64,000 nt of DNA, taken from positions 7,464,515 to 7,528,514 of the forward strand of contig JAKSZT010053881.1 of assembly GCA_026826555.1 (NCBI GenBank), read 5' to 3'. The stretch's first letter is position 1. Each line of letters begins with the position of its first letter. The translations under genes and the position numbers were made by a program. Shown piece by piece: positions 24,869 to 35,952 of this stretch. Below the pieces are notes generated by a model, which had not been told where the DNA came from, ran no database searches, and worked only from the letters and a program-made list of their open reading frames with translations. Source of the DNA: Tolypeutes matacus (Eukaryota; Chordata; Mammalia; Cingulata; Chlamyphoridae).

Positions 24869-24960
24869 CAGCAGTTCTCAACTTTGGCTGCCCAATAGAG
24901 TCACCTAGGGGAGCTTTAAAAATGTTGATATCATGACCCCCCCCCAAAGAGATTATGATT
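24869..24960 (+). mobile_element. MER5A-type hAT fragment, left part
   Basis: A non-autonomous hAT-Charlie DNA transposon. It opens with the terminal inverted repeat CAGCAGTTCTCAA and continues tttggctgcccaatagagtc, acctaggggagctttaaaaa and a C-run before agagattatgatt. It is preceded by CTTTAAAC (24861-24868). The same octamer follows the other end at 35953-35960, so the two pieces are halves of one element, now 10.9 kb apart because of nested L1 insertions. Confidence 0.88.
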
Positions 24961-26691
24961 GATTTTCTAATGTTGAACCATCCTTGTATACCAGTGATGA
25001 AACTCACTTGGTCATGGTGTATAATTCATTTGATGTGTTGTTGAATTCAATTAGCAAGTATTTTGTTGAGGATTTTAGTATCTAGGTTCAATAGAGAGAT
25101 TGGTCTATAGTTTTCCTTTCTTGTGGTTTCTTTGTTTGGTTTTGGTATTAGGGTGATGTTGGCATCATAAAATGAGTTAGGCAATGTTCCCTCCACTTTT
25201 ATTTTTTCAAAGAATTTAAGTGTTAGTTCTTTCCAGAATGTTTAGTAGAATTCACCTGTGAAGCCGTCTGGTCCTGGGCTCTTCTTAGTCGGGAGGTTTT
25301 TGATGACTAATTCTATCTTGTTACTTGTGATTGGACTGTTGAGTTCATCAATTTCTTCTTTTGTCAATGTAAGCTACTTGTGTGTTTCTAGGTATTTATC
25401 CATTTTCTCTAAACTATCCATCTTGTTAGCATATAATTTTTCGAAGTATCCTCTTATGATATTCTTTATTACTGTGGAGTCAATGATGATATCACTTTTC
25501 TCATTTCTCATTTTATGTATTTACATCTTCTTTCTTTTTTCCTTTGCTAGTCTAGCTAAGGGTTTGTCAATTTTATTGATCTTCTTGAAGAACCAGCTTT
25601 TGGTTTTGTTTATTTTTTCTAGTGTTTTCTTCTTTTCAGTTTCATTTAGTTCTGCTCTAACCTTTGTTATTTCCTTCTTTCTATTTCTTTTGGGGTTAGT
25701 TTGTTGTTCTTTTTCTAATTCCTCCAGATGTACAGTTTGGTCTTTATTTTAGCTCTTCTTTTTTAATATTGGCATTTATGGCTATGAATTTTCCTCTCAG
25801 TACAGCTTTTGCTACATCCCATAGGTTTTAATACATTTTGTTGTCATTTTCATTTATTTCAAGGTAGTTACTGATTTATTTTGCAATTTCCTCCTTGACC
25901 CACTGTTTGTCCAAGAGTATCTTGCTCAACTTCCATATCTTTGTGCCTCATCTGGTTCTCTGTCCCTTATTGTTTTCCAGGTTCATTCCATTGTAGTCAG
26001 AGAAATTATTTTGTATAATTTCAATCTTTCTGAATTCATTGAGAGTTGTTCTGTGGACTAGCATGTGGTCTATCCTGGAAAATGATCCATGTGCACTCGA
26101 GAAGAATGTATACTCTGCTGTATTTCGGTGTAATGTTCTGTATATGTCTATTAGGTCCAGATCCTCTAATGTATTATTCAAAGTCTTGTTTCTTTATTGA
26201 TTCTCTGTTGAGATGTTCTTTATAATGGTGATAATGGTGTATTAAAGTCCCTCACTAGCATTGTAGAGGCATCTATTTCTCACTTAGTTTTTCCAGTGTT
26301 TGCCTCATATATTTTGAGGTGTCCTAGTTAGGTGCATAAATGTTATGATTGTTCTTTCTTCTTGATAGATTACCCCTTTTCACTTTGACACTTCTTTCCT
26401 TTTATTATTGTATAGGGTCCACTTTTGTCTCTTACAATAGTTTTGCATTTAAAGTCTATTTTGTCTGATATTAGTATAGCTACTCCTGCCCTTGTTTGCT
26501 TGTAGAATTTTTTTCCAACCATTCACTTTTGGTCTCTTTGCGTACCTGGGTCTAAGGTGGGTTTCTTGTGGACAGCATATAGATGGGTCAAATTTCCTTA
26601 TCCATTCTGCCAATCTGTGTCTTTTAACTGGTGAGTTTAATCCATTAACATTCAATGTTATTACTGTCAAGGAATTACTTATGTTAGCCAT
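24961..26691 (-). pseudogene. L1b ORF2 remnant, endonuclease and N-terminal RT only
   Basis: The start is an ATG at 26691 (MANISNSLTVITLNVNGLNS). The endonuclease keeps NVNGLNS, but CLQETHL reads CPQETHL. The rest survives in short frames, such as 26181-25948 (NTLEDLDLIDIYRT, ending SDYNGMNLE where L1a has SDHNGMKLE). The region before the RT is open only in pieces. The RT ends at [12 protein letters not shown] (about 24970), so the FADD motif and the whole C-terminus are absent. Frameshifts and stops rule out function. Confidence 0.88.
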
Positions 26692-26739
26692 ATTTCCTTT
26701 AGGTTTATGTATGTCATATATTGTTTTTATTTCTCTTCT

Positions 26740-27725
26740 TATCTTTTTGGTTGTTCTTACACTTTCCTCCAACTCTCTCTCCTGTTTTTTCCTTTCAACC
26801 TGCAGAACTCCCTTTAGTATTTCTTGAAGTGCAGGTTTCTTATTGACATACTCTCTTAAATTCTGTTTATCTGTGAGTATTTTGAACTCTCCCTCATTTT
26901 TGAATGCCAGTTTTGCTGGACAGAGAGTTCTTGACTGGAAGTTTTTTTCTTTTAGCACCTTGACTATGTCATATCACTGCCTTCTTGCCTCCATGGTTTC
27001 AGATGAGAAATCAGCACTTAATCTTATCATGCTTCCCTTGTATGTGATGACTCTCTTTTCTCTTGTTGCTTTCATTATTCTCTTTGTCTTGAGCATTGGA
27101 CAATTTGACAAGTATATGTCTTGGAGTTGGCCTGTTAGGATTTATACTGTTTGGAGTGTGTTGTGTTTCCTGGACATGTACGTCCATGTCCTTCAATAGG
27201 GTTGGGAAGTTTTCAGCCATTATTTCCCTTAACACATCTCCTGTTCCTTTCCCCTTTCTTCTCCCTCTGGGATGTGTATGATGTGTATGTTTGTGCATTT
27301 CATGCTGTCATTTGAATCCCTGAGTCCCTGCTGTATTTTTTCTATCTTTTTATCAATCTGTTCTATCTGTTTGATTTCGGCTGTACTGTCTCCCATGTCA
27401 CTGATTTTTTCCTCTGCATGTTCAAATCTGTTGTTATGTGCTTCCATTATATTTTTGATTTCTTGTATTGTGCCATTCATCACCATCATATCCGTAATTT
27501 TTTAATGTATGTTTACAATTCCTTCAATGTGTTCTCCCAGTGTTTTCCTAATATCCTTAATCTCTTCCTTCATTTCATTAAGTTTTTCATGATATTTGTT
27601 TGGACATCTCTGATGAGGTGTTCCATGTTCTGCATCTTCTCCCATTTTTCAGTTGATTCATTGGACTGGGCAATGTCTTCCTGTTTCTTAGCATGGGTTG
27701 TAATTTTTTGTTGGTGTCTAGGCAT
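26740..27725 (-). pseudogene. L1b ORF1 remnant
   Basis: The start codon at 27725 gives MPRHQQKITTHAKKQED, matching the L1c and L1d ORF1 starts. Coiled-coil type sequence (FEHAEEKISDMGDS, IDKKIEKIQQGL) and RRM/C-terminal blocks (NRPTPRHILVKLSNAQDKE, PAKLAFKNEGEFKI) are recognisable, but they lie in different frames. A frameshift near the 3' end removes the normal stop, so a 169-codon frame (26958-26449) runs from the ORF1 C-terminus through the spacer into the ORF2 N-terminus. Confidence 0.85.
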
Positions 27726-28842
27726 CAGTTTATCTTGATGAGTTTGTTCAGTTGATTAGCTTCTCTTTCTAATCTAGGGTTTTATTTTGTTATTTTTGTG
27801 TGTGTGGTAAGTTTTCACTTTGACACTTCATTCCTCTTATTCTATTTCCTTGCTATTGTCCATGTTCCCTTGAAAAAAAAAGTAGGGCCAAAGAAAAAGA
27901 AAGAGGTAAGAAGAGAAAAAGGATAATAATATTAGTAAAATGTAGAAGAGGAACCATAGAAGACCTAGGAAAATGAATAATTAATTGAGTAAGAAGTGCA
28001 GAGGAATAAGAATAAAAAAGTGGAGTACAAACAATGAGATAAGAAACTGAATATATAAGAATATATATAGGATGAATTCAGATGAGAAACTGAATATATA
28101 GGATAAATTAAGAGTCCAGAATGATGACAAGAGAGGGAAAGAGAAAAGAAAACATAAATAGAAAAAAAAAGTAATAAAAGAAAGAAAACAGAGAAAAAAG
28201 GAGAGAGAGATAAAGACGAGAAAAATTGAAGACCAAACAAAAATAGGTGGAATGTAAGAACAGCAATAGAAAGCAGAAGATAGAAAGATGAAGGAAGGAA
28301 AAGAAATAGCATAGGTAGACAAAACTGATAAACAAACAAACAAAAAAAAGGGAAACAAAGAAAGGGGAAACAGAACAAAGAAGAAACAAGACAGCAGCAA
28401 CTAATTTTAAAATGGGAGGTGGGGAGAAAGAGGATAAAAAAAGAAACAAAAGAACAAACAGCAAACAAGTAAACAAACAAAAACCATGGAAAAACAGCCT
28501 TTCCTCTTAGTCCCCTAAGGAGCTTCTCAGGCTGCTGGTGTTCATTAATCAATTACCTTGCAGCCTGCCCTCTGCAGGTTTTGAGCTGGGTTTTAGTGGA
28601 TAAACTAAGTTAAATTTTTAAAAAAGGAAGGTTTTTAAAGAAAAATAAGAGCTTCAAGAAAAGCTAATACAAACAGAATGTCTATGTGTTCCCTGTCCTA
28701 AAATTTCAACTGATAACTTGGTGGATCACTTCTCTAAGAAGAGACAGGAATTGAACCAAGGACCTTGGATATTCAAGGTGGGAACTCCTCCACTGAGCTG
28801 AACTTCCTCCTTGGGTCAGTTCACCCTTCAGAAAGCTATCTG

Positions 28843-29980
28843 GAAAAAAAGACTTCCGGGAAGATGGCGGACTAGTAAGACACGTGAATCTCTTCTCCAG
28901 AAAAATAGCTAGAGGACAGGCTGAAACAGCCCCCAAAAAGATCTTCTAGGGTTTAGGACAGCAGGCCAAGGATGCACACCACCCAGAGGAGAGAGGGACA
29001 GAAGAGGGAAATCGCAACAACAGAACCGTGAGTGGGAAGTAGCAGCTTCTGCTGCTGCCGGCACCCTCCCTCACACTCTTCAGAATTCTCCAGCCTCTGG
29101 GCCTGTGACCACAGACAAAGGGGGCTCCAGGGATCTACCACTCCTGGAAAGAGGAGAGAGAGGGACACAGCCTAAAGCTGACTCAGGTTCTGACCTGTAA
29201 ATTTGGGCTGCGGAACCCATGGACCCTTCCACACAGCGGTTTGCCCTGGGAGCCTACGAAGGACTGGAGAAATCCGACCCTCGCAACCTCCCTCTCTTCT
29301 AGCCTGGACTGATTGTTGAGGACTCCACAGGAGAGGGGAGAGAGAGCCTGGGGCTGACCCTGCTTTTGACTCCCAGGTTTGGTCTGCCCTGTCCCGAGAG
29401 CCCCTCCAGGCCAGGTGGAACTGCGCCATTGTTTGCCTTGGAGCCTGCAAGGGGCTAAAGACATACAAACCTCCCAATCTCCTTCTCTACTAACAGGGAC
29501 TGATTGTTGAGGATTTAGAAGGGAGTGGAAATATTTCCTAGCTGGGAAAAGGGGGGCGCTACGAGAGAAGCCTGGAGAACTGTCTCAGAAAGTTTGAATT
29601 ACAAGGCTCTTAGACCCCAGACAGGAAGCTCTATCACATTGATCTGGTCTGTGTCACAACAAATACGCTCCGAACAGGCATTGAATTGAGAGCTGCCAGC
29701 AAGCGCCATCTCCTGGCAGACCAAGGAAGTGCACATAAGAAAATTAATACATAAGAGAGGCTTTTCCTGGCCTCTATAGCCTCCCTGCCCAAGGCCCTAG
29801 GAAACGACTCTACAACCAATTACTGGGTCCAGTGCCCAGTTTTGAGCAACCAACAGAACAATCCTAACAATCAAGGTTGAGCCAAAAATCAAAGAGCTGT
29901 GGTAACTCACAGCCTCCTGCCACTAAAACCCCATAAAAGAGAAAGAGATAGAGCATATAAGTAAAATACAAACTAACCAG
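28843..29980 (+). promoter_or_regulatory. L1c 5' UTR and internal promoter
   Basis: The leader begins with a short A-run and then ACTTCCGGGAAGATGGCGG. The AAGATGGCGG (28861-28870) fits the YY1-type start element of mammalian L1. The body is purine-rich and moderately GC-rich, and has two related segments with gactgattgttgaggac/t at 29307 and 29500, suggesting an internal duplication of about 200 bp. Minus-strand frames in this leader (for example 29477-29172) are antisense and not called as genes. Confidence 0.8.
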
Positions 29981-30970
29981 ATGCCTAAGCACCAGCAAAA
30001 AATTACGGGCCATACTAAGAAAATAGAAGACATGGCCCAAGAAAAGGAATACAGCAAAGTCCCAGAAGAGATGCAGAATTTGAGAGAACTAATCAGTGAG
30101 ATGAGCACAAATTTCCAAAATCAAATTAATGAGATGAAAGAGAATATAGTTAAAGAGATAAATGACATCAAGAAGTCATTGAGTGAACGCAAAGAAGAAT
30201 TTGAAATCCTGAACAGAAAAGTAACGGAGTTCATGGGAATGAAAGACACAATAGGTGAAGTCAAAAATACATTTGAGGCATACAACAGCAGACTCGAAAT
30301 GATAGAAGAAAGAATTAGTGATACCGAAGACAGAGCAGCTAAAATTGAAGAGAGAAAAGAACAGAGAGAGAAAAGAATGGAAAAAATTGAGCAGGGGCTC
30401 AGAGAGTTGAATGGCAATACAAAATGCAAGAACATACGTGTCATGGGAGTTCCAGAAGGGGAAGAGAAAGGAAAAGGGGCAGAAAGAGTATTTGAGGAAA
30501 TAATAGCTGAAAATTTCCCAACTCTCATGAATGAAATGAACTTACATGTCCAAGAAGCACACCATACCCCAATGAGAATAAATCCAAATAGACGTACGCC
30601 AAGACACATATTATTCAGAATGCCAAATGTAAAAGATAAAGAGAAAATTCTCAGAGCAATAAGAGAGAAGCAAACGATCACATACAAAGGACGTCCAGTA
30701 AGACTTAGTGCAGATTTCTCTTCAGAAACCATGGAGGCAAGAAGACAGTGGTATGATACAATTAGGAAACTGAAAGAGAAAAACTGCCAGCCGAGAATTC
30801 TTTATCCAGCAAAACTGTCCTTCAAATATGAAGGTGAATATAAAGTATTCACAAACAAACAGAAACTAAGAGAGCTTGCAAAAAAGAATCCACCTTTGCA
30901 GGAAATATTAAAGGAAGCCTTAGAACCTGAAAGAAAAAGACAGGAGAGAGAAGCTTGGAGGAGAATATAG
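29981..30970 (+). CDS. L1c ORF1 protein (L1 RNA-binding chaperone)
   Basis: Intact 329-residue frame starting MPKHQQKITGHTKKIEDMAQ. Residues of about 45-150 are coiled-coil-like (MKENIVKEINDIKKSLSERK, LEMIEERISDTEDRAAKIEE). The RRM-like domain begins near KCKNIRVMGVPEGEEKGKG. The C-terminal domain follows with RQWYDTIRKLKEKN and PAKLSFKYEGEYK. Length and order match ORF1 of L1a. It lies 81 bp upstream of the ORF2 start. ORF1 stays fully open while ORF2 of the same element has six or more lesions. It may simply have escaped damage by chance because it is shorter. Confidence 0.92.
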   Translation: MPKHQQKITGHTKKIEDMAQEKEYSKVPEEMQNLRELISEMSTNFQNQINEMKENIVKEINDIKKSLSERKEEFEILNRKVTEFMGMKDTIGEVKNTFEAYNSRLEMIEERISDTEDRAAKIEERKEQREKRMEKIEQGLRELNGNTKCKNIRVMGVPEGEEKGKGAERVFEEIIAENFPTLMNEMNLHVQEAHHTPMRINPNRRTPRHILFRMPNVKDKEKILRAIREKQTITYKGRPVRLSADFSSETMEARRQWYDTIRKLKEKNCQPRILYPAKLSFKYEGEYKVFTNKQKLRELAKKNPPLQEILKEALEPERKRQEREAWRRI

Positions 30971-31051
30971 AAGAAAGAAAAGCAGAAAGGATAACCAAAA
31001 GAGTAAAAAGAGAGACAAAAATAAGATGACATATGAAAACCAAAGAATACA

Positions 31052-34000
31052 ATGGAGGAAATAAATAGTGCATTTTCAGTAATATCATTGAATGTGAATA
31101 GATTAAATTCCCCAATCAAAAGATACAGGCTGACAGAATGGATAAAAAAACATGAGCCATCCATATGCTGCTTACAATAAACTCACCTCAGACCCAAGGA
31201 TACAAACTGGCTGAAAGTAAAAGGTTGGAAAAAGATACTCCATGAGAATAGTAAACAGAAAAGAGCAGGGGTAGCTATAATAATATCAGACAAAACAGAC
31301 TTCAAATGCAAAAAATGTGATAAGAGATGTGGAAGGCCATTATGTGTTAATAAAAGAGACGAACCTCCAGGAAGATATAACAGTGATAAATATCTACGCA
31401 CCTAACCAGGGTACCCCAAAATATGTGAGACAAACACTGGCAAAACTGAAAGGAGAAATAGACATTTCTACAATAATCATTGGAGACTTCAACAAACCCT
31501 CTCACATCATTAGATAGAACAACTAGACAGAAGTTCAACAAGGAAACAGAGAACTTGAACAATATGATAAACAAGTTAGACCTAATAGACATATACAGAA
31601 CACTGCATCCAAACTCAGCGGGTTATACATTCTTCTCAAGTGCCCATGGATCTTTCACCAGGATAGACCAAATGTTAGGTCACAATGCAGCTCTCAATAA
31701 ATATAAAAAGATTGAAATTATACAAAGCACCTTTTCAGATCATAAAAGAATGAAACTAGAAATCAACAATAGGAAAAAAGTAAATTCGCAAATGTGTGGA
31801 GACTGAACACACTCCTAAATAATCGGTGAGTCATAGAAGAAATTGCAATTGAAATCAGTAAATATATTGAGACAAATGAAAATGAGAACACAATGTATCA
31901 AAACTTATGGGATACAGCGAAGGCAGTCTTGAAAGGGAAATTTATAGCCCTAAATGCCTATTTAAAAAACAAGAAAGAGCTAAACTCAAAGATTTAACTG
32001 AACAACTTGAGAAACTAGAAAAAAAAAAAAACAGCAAACCAATCCCAAAGCAAGCAGAAGGAAAGAAATAATAAAGATTAGAGCAGAAATAAATGAAAAC
32101 AAGAACAGAAAAACAATAGAGAAAGTCAACAAAACCAAAAGCTGGTTCTTTGAGAAGATCAATAAAATTGACAAACCCCTCACTAGACTAACAAAGAAAA
32201 AAAGAGAGAAGATACAAATAAATACAATCAGAAATGAAAGGGGGGAAATTGCAAATGACCTCACAGAAATAAAAAGAACCATAAGAGGATATTATGAAAA
32301 ACTATATGCCAACAAACTAGACAACCTAGATGAAATGGACAAATTTCTAGAAACTCATAACCAACCTACACTGACACAACAAAAAATACAAGAACTTAAG
32401 AAACCAATCACAATTAAGGAGATTGAATCCGTCATCAAAAATCTCCGAGCAAAGAAAAGTCCAGGATCAGATGGCTTCACAGGTGAATTCTACCAAGCAT
32501 TTCTAACACCAATCCTGTTTAAACTTTTCCAAAAAATTGAAGAGGAGGGAAAATTACTCAACACATTTTATGAAGCCAACATCACCCTAATACCAAAGCC
32601 AGATAAAGATTCCACAAGAAAAGAAAATTACAGACCAATCTCTCTAATGAACATAGATGCAAAAATTCTCAACAAAATACTTGCAAATTGAATCCAACAG
32701 CATATCAAAAGACTTATACATCACGACCAAGTGGGATTTATTCCTGGTATGCAAGGCTGGTTCAACATAAGAAAATCAATCAATGTAATACACCACATTA
32801 ACAAATTGAAGGAACAAAACCACATGATCATCTCAATAGATGCAGAAAAGGCATTTGACAAAATCCAACATCCTTTTTTGATAAAAATACTTCAAAAGAT
32901 AGGAATAAAAGGAAAATTCCTCAATATGATAAAAGGCATATATGAAAAACCCACAGCCAACATCATACTCAATGGGGAAAGGTTGAAAGCTTTCCCTCTA
33001 AGATCGGGAACAAGACAAGGATGCCCACTGTCACCATTGTTATTCAATATTGTTCTAGAAGTTTTAGCTAGGGCAATTAGACAAGACAAAAAAATTAAAG
33101 GCATCCAAATAGGAAAAGAGGAAGTAAAACGCTCACTGTTTGTGGATGACATGATCCTGTATTTAGAAAATCCTGAAGTATCCACAACAAAGCTACTTGA
33201 ACTAATAAATGAGTTCAGCAAAGTGGCAGGATACAAGATCAACATGCAAAAATCAGTAATGTTTTTGTACACTAGTACTGAACAATCTGAGGAGGAAATC
33301 AGGAGGAAAATTCCATTTTCAATAGCAACAAAAAGACTCAAATACCTAGGAGTTCATTTAACCAAAGAAGTACAGGACCTATATGCAGAAAACTACAAAA
33401 CAATGCTAAAAGAAATTTTAAAAGACCTAAACAAATGGAAAGACATTCCATATTCATGGATTGGAAGAATAAATATCGTGAAGATGTCAATTTTGCACAA
33501 ACTGATTTATAGATTCAATGCAATACCAATCAAAATCCCAACAGCTTACTTTACAGAATTAGAGAAGGCAATTACCAAATTCATCTGGAAGGGTAAGTGC
33601 ACCCAAATAGCCAAAAGTATTCTAAAAAAGAAGAGCAATGTGGGAGGAATTTCGCTGCCTGACTTTGAAACATATTACAAAGCTACAGTGGTCAAAACAG
33701 CATGGTACTGGCATAAAGATAGACATATTGATCAGTGGAATAGAATTGAGAATCCAGAAATATACCCTCACCTATACAGTCAACTGGTTTTTGACAAACC
33801 TACCAAGCCCACAGTAATGGGAAAAAACAGTCTCTTCAACAAATGGTGTTGGGAGAACTGGATATCTATAACCAAAAGAATGAAAGAGGACCCCTACCTC
33901 ATCCCCTATACAAGAATCAACTCAAAAATGGATCAAAGATCTAAATATAAAAGCCAGGACCATGAAACTACTAAAAGAAAACGTAGGGAAACATCTTCAA

Positions 34001-34865
34001 GACCTTGTAGTAGGTGGTGGTTTCTTGGACCTCGCACCCAAAGCACATGCAACAAAAGAAAAAGTAGATAAATGGGACCTCCTCAAAATCAAACACTTTT
34101 GCACCTCACAGGACTTTGTCAGAAGGGTGAAAAGGCAGCCAACTCAATGGGAAAAAATATTTGAAAATCACATATATGATAAGGGTTTAATATCCAGGAT
34201 ATATAAAGAGATGTTACATACAACTCAACAATAAAAAGACAAATGGCCCAATTAAAAAATGGACCAAAGACTTGAATAGACATTTCTCTGAAGAAGAAAT
34301 GCAAATGGCAAAAAAACACATGAAGAAATGCTCAACATCACTCATGATTAGGGAAATGCAAATCAAAACTACAATGAGATATCATTTCACACCTATCAGA
34401 ATGGCCACTATTAAAAAGACAGAGAACTACAAGTGTTGGAGAGGATGTGGAGAGATAGGAACACTTCTTCACTTTTGGTGGGAATGCAGGATGGCACAAC
34501 CACTATGGAGGACTGTTTGGCAGTTCTTAAAGAAGCTTAATATAGACTTGCCATGTGACCCTGCAATACCACTACTGGGTATATACCCCGAAGAACTGAG
34601 AGCAGTGACACGAACAGACATCTGCACACCGATGTTCATAGCCACATTATTCACCATTGCCAAAGGTTGGAAACAACCTAGGTGTCCATCAACAGATGAA
34701 TGGATAAACAAACTGTGGTCTATTCACACGATGGAATATTATGCAGCTGTAAGAAGAAATGAAGTCATAAAGCATATGGCAACATGGATGAACCTTGAGG
34801 ACATTATGTTGAGTGAAGCAAGCCAGACACAGAAGGACAAATACTGTATGAATGCATTACTATGA
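31052..34865 (+). pseudogene. L1c ORF2, multiply disabled
   Basis: The start is an ATG at 31052 (MEEINSAFSVISLNVNRLNS), where the usual NVNGLNS has G to R. Lesions seen: TAA at 31178-31180 in the QETHL motif; a frameshift in an A-run near 31305; a one-base gain near 31500 beside GDFN; further frameshifts and stops between 31780 and 32010; TGA at 32689-32691; and a frameshift near 33940 followed by stops at 34232. The RT core 32731-34071 is open (446 codons) with [15 protein letters not shown] and FVDD (33139-33150) in place of FADD. The C-terminal frame 34272-34865 keeps [14 protein letters not shown] and MEYYAAV. The overall span fits about 1271 codons. Confidence 0.93.
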
Positions 34866-35050
34866 ACCAAATATATTGTGTAATATATTGTTTGATTAAA
34901 AAAAAAATATATGTATCCATTACATTTAATTGAGAAATGTATATATTTATTCATCTGTGTTTACTTTTTAGTTTTTAATTGTTTATATTTTCAATTATTA
35001 AATGTACAAAATAAAGTTAAAAAAATGTTAAAAAAAAAAAAAAAAAAGTA
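34866..35050 (+). terminator. L1c 3' UTR, polyadenylation signal and tail
   Basis: A short AT-rich 3' UTR of about 165 bp. AATAAA is at 35010-35015 and the poly(A) run at 35030-35047, and the target duplication follows. A second A-run at 34898-34907 lies nearer the ORF. It is unlike the longer 3' UTR of L1d and of the 18844 copy, so L1c belongs to another 3' UTR lineage. Confidence 0.85.
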
Positions 35051-35063
35051 AGAAAGCTATCTG

Positions 35064-35905
35064 CCCACTTTACCTTGGGCAGGTTAGAATCTGCAATTGG
35101 CCAGAGTCCTGCTGATTAGGTGCATGTCTGTCCCCACCCCCTTTGTATTCTAATTGCTTTCTCTCCCAGGGTAGCTGGGTGTGACAGCCTGTGCTAGTGG
35201 ATCCCCTCTCCCCTCTCCTGGTCAGGTTGCGGTCCCTTTTGAGATTCAAAGGAGACTTTGGTGACAGAACTCACCACCAAGAAACCAGTCTCGACTCTCT
35301 TCCAGACCCCTCCTCCTCCCAGGGAACCCTACATAGGCTCTTGGAAGCTTATTGAGGCTTCCTACCACCTGCCTCCCTTAGAGGAGTTGGAATTTTATCA
35401 ATTGCCTGTCTCTGCCCTGTCTCTGCCCTCTCTCCGCCCAAGTTCTTCTCTACCAGGGAGGCTGGGTGAGTCAGGCTCCCTCTCCCCTCTTCCTGGGGCC
35501 ACCTCGGTGCCGGATGGTGTGCTTCCCCCAAGTTCAAAGGGGGCCCAGGTAACCAAACCCACGGAATGGAAACCCTCTCCACCCTTCACCAGAACCTTCT
35601 TGCCCAGAGAATGCTCCCTCCCACTTGGTGGCGGGTGGGCGTCAAGAGGTCCAGGGACACTTTTTGCCTTGAGGGTGGGGCTTAGCTGCCCACTGTTTCC
35701 AGCCACAGGGGCCAGAAATTCATGGTTTTCCCTTGGGCTCTTTATCTCTGTCCAGCTCCCTCCAGATTAAATGTCCTGAAGCCTCCTGCTCTGTGGCTTC
35801 ACAAAACAGTTTACTTCAGTAAGATTTTGCCCCTTTCTCAGCCATTTCTTTGCGAAGAGCTGGGTTGTGCCCACCTAAGCCAACGCCATCTTGCCAGACC
35901 TCCTA
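35064..35905 (-). promoter_or_regulatory. L1b 5' UTR, distal part
   Basis: GC-rich leader of L1b to the right of the L1c insertion. The minus-strand AAGATGGCGTTGGC at its outer end (35892-35879) matches the expected L1 start element. Its proximal part continues on the other side of L1c at 28829. A plus-strand frame of 170 codons (35258-35770) is antisense to it and shows no domain. Confidence 0.78.
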
Positions 35906-35952
35906 GAACTTCTCGAGTGGTTCTGATATACATTCAAATTTGAGAACTGCTG
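35906..35952 (+). mobile_element. MER5A-type hAT fragment, right part
   Basis: The segment gttctgatatacattc and TTGAGAACTGCTG is the right end of MER5A. Its terminal inverted repeat pairs with CAGCAGTTCTCAA at 24869. CTTTAAAC follows immediately (35953-35960) and equals the octamer before the left part. About 50 bp of the element's middle are missing between the two parts, judging from the known length of about 190 bp. Confidence 0.85.

Larger units (their letters stand above)
28843..35050 (+). mobile_element. L1c: full-length LINE-1 inserted into L1b 5' UTR
   Basis: A 6.2-kb L1 flanked by perfect direct repeats AGAAAGCTATCTG (28830-28842 and 35051-35063). It contains a 5' UTR beginning gaaaaaaagacttccggg, an intact ORF1, a broken ORF2, a 3' UTR with AATAAA (35010-35015) and a poly(A) of 18 (35030-35047). 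It stands opposite to L1b. A 13-bp exact duplication and a preserved tail show normal target-primed insertion. The many ORF2 lesions show that it is not recent. Confidence 0.96.
24961..35905 (-). mobile_element. L1b: old L1 lacking its 3' half, split by L1c
   Basis: A minus-strand L1 whose 5' end is at about 35905-35895 (AAGATGGCG on the minus strand, 35892-35884). The 5' UTR occupies 35904-35064 and 28829 to about 27726, with L1c and its target duplication in between. ORF1 and the start of ORF2 follow down to 24961. The element stops inside the reverse transcriptase, just after the [14 protein letters not shown] block. No 3' UTR or poly(T) is present, and it passes straight into MER5A at the shared bases GATT. 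Frames are broken in many places, so it is older than L1a and L1c. Confidence 0.9.

Noticed and set aside
27965..28552. 195-codon minus-strand frame made mostly of F, L and S
   Set aside because: It is a translation of the pyrimidine-rich strand of the L1b leader; low complexity explains the open frame.
35258..35770. 170-codon plus-strand frame rich in proline and serine
   Set aside because: It is antisense to the GC-rich L1b 5' UTR, lacks any recognisable domain and is matched by other overlapping frames; GC-rich DNA has few stops.
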